This document shows positions 57,758 through 64,000 of a stretch of 64,000 nt of DNA, piece by piece. Origin of the DNA: Pseudorhizobium banfieldiae (lineage in GTDB: Bacteria > Pseudomonadota > Alphaproteobacteria > Rhizobiales > Rhizobiaceae); assembly GCF_000967425.1 (NCBI RefSeq), contig NZ_FO082820.1:2604001-2668000 (forward strand), given 5' to 3'. The notes below the pieces were generated by a model, which had not been told where the DNA came from, did not search any database, and saw nothing but the letters and a program-made list of their open reading frames with translations. A program made the position numbers and the translations under genes. Position 1 is the stretch's first letter. The number at the start of each line of letters is the position of its first letter.

Positions 57758-58906
57758 ATGATGGCGTGGCAGAATTTCTCGCGGCTCCTGAATGACCGCA
57801 GCGGCAATTTCGGCATGATGACGGCAATCCTGCTCCCCGTCCTGCTTGGAGCAGCCGGTGTCGCGCTGGATCTCACCAACATGATGGTTTCCAAGACGCA
57901 GCTGCAGGAAGCCGCCGACTCCGCGGCGCTTGCAGCCTCCACGGCGCTCGCCAGCGGCGAAGCCGCCGATGAAGCGGCGGCCCGCGAGCTTGCGAAGCAG
58001 TTCTTCCTCGGGCAGGCGTCCAACACGATGGGCGCCGACGCCGCGAGTGCCCTTGCCGAGACGCTCGACATCGATATCAAGACCACAGCGACCGCCACCG
58101 GCAAGAAATTCCAGGTTCAGGTCGGTTCGAATTACGACCTCGCCCTAACCCCACTGATGGGCGTGCTCGGCCAAGGTTCGATGAACATTGCCACCAGCGG
58201 TACGTCGACGAGTGGGACGGAGAAAAAGGCCAACGCGCTATCTCTCTATCTCGTTCTCGATCGCTCGGGCTCGATGGGAGACAATACCAATAGCAAGGTC
58301 CAGAAGTGCGTCGTGATCTATGGTCAGAACGTTTGTTGGATGGTCACCCAGACCAAGATGGAGGCATTGAAGGATGCAACCGGCAAGCTGCTCGCGGAAC
58401 TGGACAAGGTCGATCCCGACAAGAAGCTCGTTCGGACGGGCGCGGTCTCCTATAACGAGGTCATGCAGTCGCCCTCTCCGCTTGCTTGGGGAACGTCGGC
58501 GGCGCTTACCTATGTGAATGCACTACCGGCGTCCGGATACACCAATTCCGGAGAAGCAGTAGAGACCGCCTACACGTCCCTGGCCAACTCGATGGAGAAC
58601 ACCTATCACAAGAACAAGAACGGTGACGAAGATCCGTCGAAATATATCGTCTTCATGACGGACGGCGAAAACAACATCTCGGGTGCAGACAACAAGACGC
58701 TAAAGGCGTGCAAGAACGCCAAGGACGCCGGCATGGAAGTCTATGCCATTGCCTTCATGGCGCCCACGGCTGGCCAGAAGCTGTTGTCACAATGCGCCTC
58801 CACCCCGGCTCATTACTTCCAGCCGGAGGATGCCAACACCCTGATCGAAGCGTTCAAGGCAATCGGCCAGAAGGCGGCGAAGTCTGCGACCCGCCTGACC
58901 AGTTGA
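57758..58906 (+). CDS. TadG/TadE-type protein with von Willebrand A domain
   Basis: A 382-residue protein with an N-terminal TadE/TadG-like segment (NDRSGNFGMMTAILLPVLLGAAGVALDL, then MVSKTQLQEAADSAALAA). A vWA domain starts near residue 160 with the metal site DRSGSMGDN (DxSxS) and continues with FMTDGENNISG. Such pseudopilin-like proteins occur in Flp/Tad pilus clusters and as stand-alone copies in rhizobia. No other tad genes are near, so the role is unclear. A short hairpin without a T-tract follows (58923-58951). Confidence 0.85.
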   Translation: MMAWQNFSRLLNDRSGNFGMMTAILLPVLLGAAGVALDLTNMMVSKTQLQEAADSAALAASTALASGEAADEAAARELAKQFFLGQASNTMGADAASALAETLDIDIKTTATATGKKFQVQVGSNYDLALTPLMGVLGQGSMNIATSGTSTSGTEKKANALSLYLVLDRSGSMGDNTNSKVQKCVVIYGQNVCWMVTQTKMEALKDATGKLLAELDKVDPDKKLVRTGAVSYNEVMQSPSPLAWGTSAALTYVNALPASGYTNSGEAVETAYTSLANSMENTYHKNKNGDEDPSKYIVFMTDGENNISGADNKTLKACKNAKDAGMEVYAIAFMAPTAGQKLLSQCASTPAHYFQPEDANTLIEAFKAIGQKAAKSATRLTS

Positions 58907-58922
58907 GGCCGGACAAGTTCCT

Positions 58923-58951
58923 GACGAACCCGCCCCAGCGGCGGGTTCGTC
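58923..58951 (+). terminator. Hairpin after the vWA gene
   Basis: Inverted repeat GACGAACCCGCC / GGCGGGTTCGTC (58923-58934 with 58940-58951), five-base loop. No T-tract follows, so it is a terminator-like or mRNA-stabilising structure. Confidence 0.55.
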
Positions 58952-59110
58952 GCGTCTTCACGGCCACCCCTATCCCCGCCTTTTTTCCGCCGCCTCAATC
59001 GATTTATTGCCAGCTTCCCGCGTCGGTGCGTAAACTGACTCGAATACAGGAAGACCGAAGGTTCACGCAGGCCGCCTCCCCGCCTGCCCTACCGGAAGAG
59101 TTGGCAGACC

Positions 59111-61572
<2,462 letters not shown>

Positions 61573-61573
<1 letters not shown>

Positions 61574-63786
61574 TGACGACAGCGCCGAAGTCGCCCGACG
61601 ACGGAAGAGCCCCTGGCGAAATTCCGTTGTCGGAGATCGAGGCGATCCTGGAAGGCCGGCACAGCAATCCCTTCGCGGTGCTCGGCCCCCACAAGCTGCC
61701 GACCGGCTATCATGTCCGCTGTTTCATCCCTGGCGCCGAGGAGGTTGCCGCCTACCTTCTCGATGGAACGCGGCTTGGCCTGCTGAAGCGGCGCCATGAC
61801 GCTGGCTTCTTCGAGGGGCCGGTCGATGTCCCCTCACCGAAACCGATCCGCTATCGCGCTCGCCGCGGCGGAGACGACGAATGGGCGGTGACCGATCCCT
61901 ACAGCTTCGGCCCCGTGCTCGGCCCCATGGACGATTACTTCGTCCGCGAAGGCTCCCACCTGCGCCTGTTCGACAAGATGGGCGCCCATCCGATCCGCCA
62001 TCAGGGCGTGGATGGCTTCCACTTCGCGGTCTGGGCACCCAATGCCCGGCGGGTCTCGGTGGTCGGCGACTTCAACAACTGGGACGGCCGCCTGCACGTG
62101 ATGCGGTTGCGGCAGGATACCGGCATCTGGGAAATCTTCGCGCCGGACGTGCGGGGAGGCTCACCGTACAAGTTCGAGATCATCGGCAGGGACGGCGAAC
62201 GCCTTCTCAAGGCCGATCCCTATGCGCGCAAGGCGGAGATGCGGCCGAACACCGCGTCCGTGACGACGCCGGAGCTGAAGCAGGATTGGGAGGACGAGGC
62301 TCACCGCACCCATTGGCAAAAAGCCGATCATCGCCGCCAGCCCATATCGATCTACGAGGTCCATGCCGGGTCATGGCAGCGTCGTGACGACGGAACCTTC
62401 CTCAGTTGGGACGAACTCGCTGCGCGGCTGATCCCCTACGTCACCGATATGGGCTTCACCCATATCGAATTCCTGCCCGTGACTGAGCATCCCTATGACC
62501 CCTCCTGGGGCTACCAGACCACCGGCCTTTACGCGCCGACTTCTCGTTTCGGGGATCCGCAGGGTTTCGCGCGCTTCGTCAACGGCTGCCACAAGGTCGG
62601 CATCGGCGTCATCCTGGACTGGGTGCCGGCGCATTTTCCCACCGACGAACACGGACTGCGCCGCTTCGACGGAACCGCCCTCTACGAGCATGAGGACCCA
62701 CGCCAGGGCTTCCATCCGGACTGGAACACCGCCATCTACAATTTCGGGCGGCTGGAGGTTCTGTCCTACCTCATCAACAACGCGCTTTACTGGGCTGAGA
62801 AATTCCATCTCGACGGGCTGCGCGTCGATGCGGTGGCCTCCATGCTCTACCTCGACTACTCCCGCAAGGAGGGCGAGTGGGTTCCGAACGAATACGGCGG
62901 CCGCGAGAACCTCGAGGCGGTGCGCTTCCTGCAGAAGCTGAACAGCCTGTCCTACGGCAACCACCCCGGCGTGATGACGATCGCCGAGGAATCCACCTCG
63001 TGGCCGAAGGTGTCGCATCCCGTCCACGAAGGCGGACTTGGCTTCGGCTTCAAGTGGAACATGGGTTTCATGCACGACACGCTGAGCTACCTGAAGCGGG
63101 AGCCCATTCACCGCAAGCATCACCACAACGAGATCACCTTCGGTCTCGTCTACGCATTCTCCGAGAACTTCGTCCTGCCCTTGAGCCATGACGAAGTGGT
63201 CCACGGCAAGGGTTCGCTGATTGCCAAGATGGCCGGCGACGACTGGCAGAAATTCGCCAACCTGCGCGCCTATTATGCCTTCATGTGGGGCTATCCCGGC
63301 AAGAAGCTCCTGTTCATGGGCCAGGAATTTGCGCAATGGAGCGAATGGAGCGAGGCGAAAGCCCTCGACTGGAACCTCCTGCACTACCACCAGCACGAGG
63401 GCATGCGTCGGCTCGTCCGCGATCTCAACCTCTGCTACCGGGCAAAGCCCGCACTCCACGCGCGCGACTGCGAACCGGAGGGGTTCCGCTGGCTGATTGC
63501 CGACGACCACGACAACTCCGTCTTCGCCTGGCTGCGCATGGCACCGGGCGAGCGGCCGGTGGCGGTCATCACCAATTTCACGCCGACCTACCGGGAAAAT
63601 TACCGCGTCCCCTTGCCAACCGCGGGAAGATGGCGGGAAATCCTCAACACGGATGCGGAGATCTATGGCGGCAGCGGCAAGGGCAATGGCGGCCGGGTAC
63701 GGGCGGTCGACGCCGGAGGAGATATCAGTACCACCATGACGCTTCCGCCCCTGGCGACGATCATGCTGGAACTGGAACAAGTATAG
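61573..63786 (+). CDS. glgB: 1,4-alpha-glucan branching enzyme
   Basis: A 737-residue enzyme that cuts alpha-1,4 chains and re-attaches them by alpha-1,6 bonds in glycogen. It has an N-terminal CBM48-type region (about 20-240, [24 protein letters not shown]), then the amylase-like barrel with [15 protein letters not shown], catalytic Asp in [17 protein letters not shown], catalytic Glu in [11 protein letters not shown], and the [12 protein letters not shown] region. All catalytic residues are visible. It is coupled to glgP, and glgC starts 17 bases after it. Confidence 0.97.
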
Positions 63787-63803
63787 AAGAGAGGGGGAGC
63801 AGA

Positions 63804-64000
63804 ATGGACGACAAGCGCTATCAGCCACTGGCTCGCGATGCCATGGCCTATGTCCTGGCGGGCGGCCGCGGAAGCCGCCTCAAGGAGTTGACCGACCGGC
63901 GTGCCAAGCCGGCCGTCTATTTCGGCGGCAAGGCCCGCATCATCGACTTCGCCCTTTCCAATGCGCTGAATTCCGGCATTCGCCGCATCGGCGTCGCGAC
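63804..64000 (+). CDS. glgC: Glucose-1-phosphate adenylyltransferase (5' part, cut by window edge)
   Basis: The first 65 residues of the enzyme making ADP-glucose for glycogen. The nucleotidyltransferase start [24 protein letters not shown] and [20 protein letters not shown] are diagnostic. A GAGGGGGAG ribosome site is nine bases upstream. It continues beyond position 64000, so the C-terminal part is not visible. glgA may follow. Confidence 0.93.
   Translation, partial: MDDKRYQPLARDAMAYVLAGGRGSRLKELTDRRAKPAVYFGGKARIIDFALSNALNSGIRRIGVA

Overview
The window reads as an ordinary stretch of chromosome from a rhizobial alphaproteobacterium (order Hyphomicrobiales, probably family Rhizobiaceae). 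The base composition is GC-rich. It carries an Omp10-type lipoprotein, homospermidine synthase, CtrA-pathway adaptors (RcdA, CpdR), GapR, an MmgR/suhB-type small RNA, a ROSE-controlled small heat-shock gene, and a gltB-small ORF-gltD order that I recall from Sinorhizobium. I see no prophage, insertion sequence, CRISPR array or integrated element. Genes are dense, often with 1-4 base stop/start overlaps (TGATG, ATGA, GTGA).

Layout. 1-4.1 kb: class I fructose-bisphosphate aldolase, an MFS transporter, a DUF1192 protein, a CtrA-box-rich intergenic region, rcdA, and rpmE. 4.3-9.1 kb: an ABC exporter, a MotA/TolQ-MotB/OmpA-like motor pair, and an inositol monophosphatase. 9.3-15.6 kb: small membrane proteins, a Sel1-repeat protein coupled to a ThiE-like gene, TauE/SafE, an ArsR regulator, two DUF465 proteins, purE-purK and rpmJ. 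15.6-24.6 kb: a TPR protein whose start lies in a hairpin, an alpha/beta hydrolase, pyruvate kinase with DUF1036, an N-formylglutamate amidohydrolase, DUF1244, GapR, a DUF882 envelope protein, and a sigma-54 response regulator. 24.7-31.3 kb: oligopeptidase F, pabB-pabC, a decaying two-gene operon (Atu4866-like protein with a stop at codon 3, and a truncated SDR), homospermidine synthase, and omp10. 31.5-42.5 kb: a LysM-tailed 5'-nucleotidase, hemH, a band-7/NfeD pair, kdsD, a beta-barrel protein, galU, a lytic transglycosylase, and a degenerate SGNH protein. 42.6-50.4 kb: glutamate synthase (gltB, small ORF, gltD) and a threonine aldolase. 50.4-55.8 kb: Hsp20 with a ROSE thermometer and heat-shock promoter, a lysophospholipase-like hydrolase, hisN, the MmgR sRNA, a second N-formylglutamate amidohydrolase, cpdR, tRNA-Val, DUF1328 and a split DUF1003. 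55.8-64 kb: a mannose-1-phosphate guanylyltransferase, a TadG-like vWA protein, and the glycogen operon glgP-glgB-glgC, which runs off the right edge.

How it fits together. Most genes are central metabolism (glycolysis, purine, folate, haem, glutamate, glycogen, Kdo and sugar nucleotides) or envelope maintenance. A second theme is cell-cycle proteolysis. RcdA and CpdR, both partners in ClpXP-dependent CtrA degradation in Caulobacter and relatives, lie about 50 kb apart, with gapR between them. The rcdA promoter region carries exact CtrA boxes, which suggests feedback.

The most distinctive signals are outside coding regions or in broken ones: a CtrA-box-preceded, terminator-bounded candidate sRNA at about 3.0-3.1 kb; the ROSE element plus RpoH promoter; the MmgR sRNA; a strong dyad upstream of gltB; a hairpin covering a start codon; and the two-gene decay between pabC and hss. 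I found no wholly new multi-gene system.
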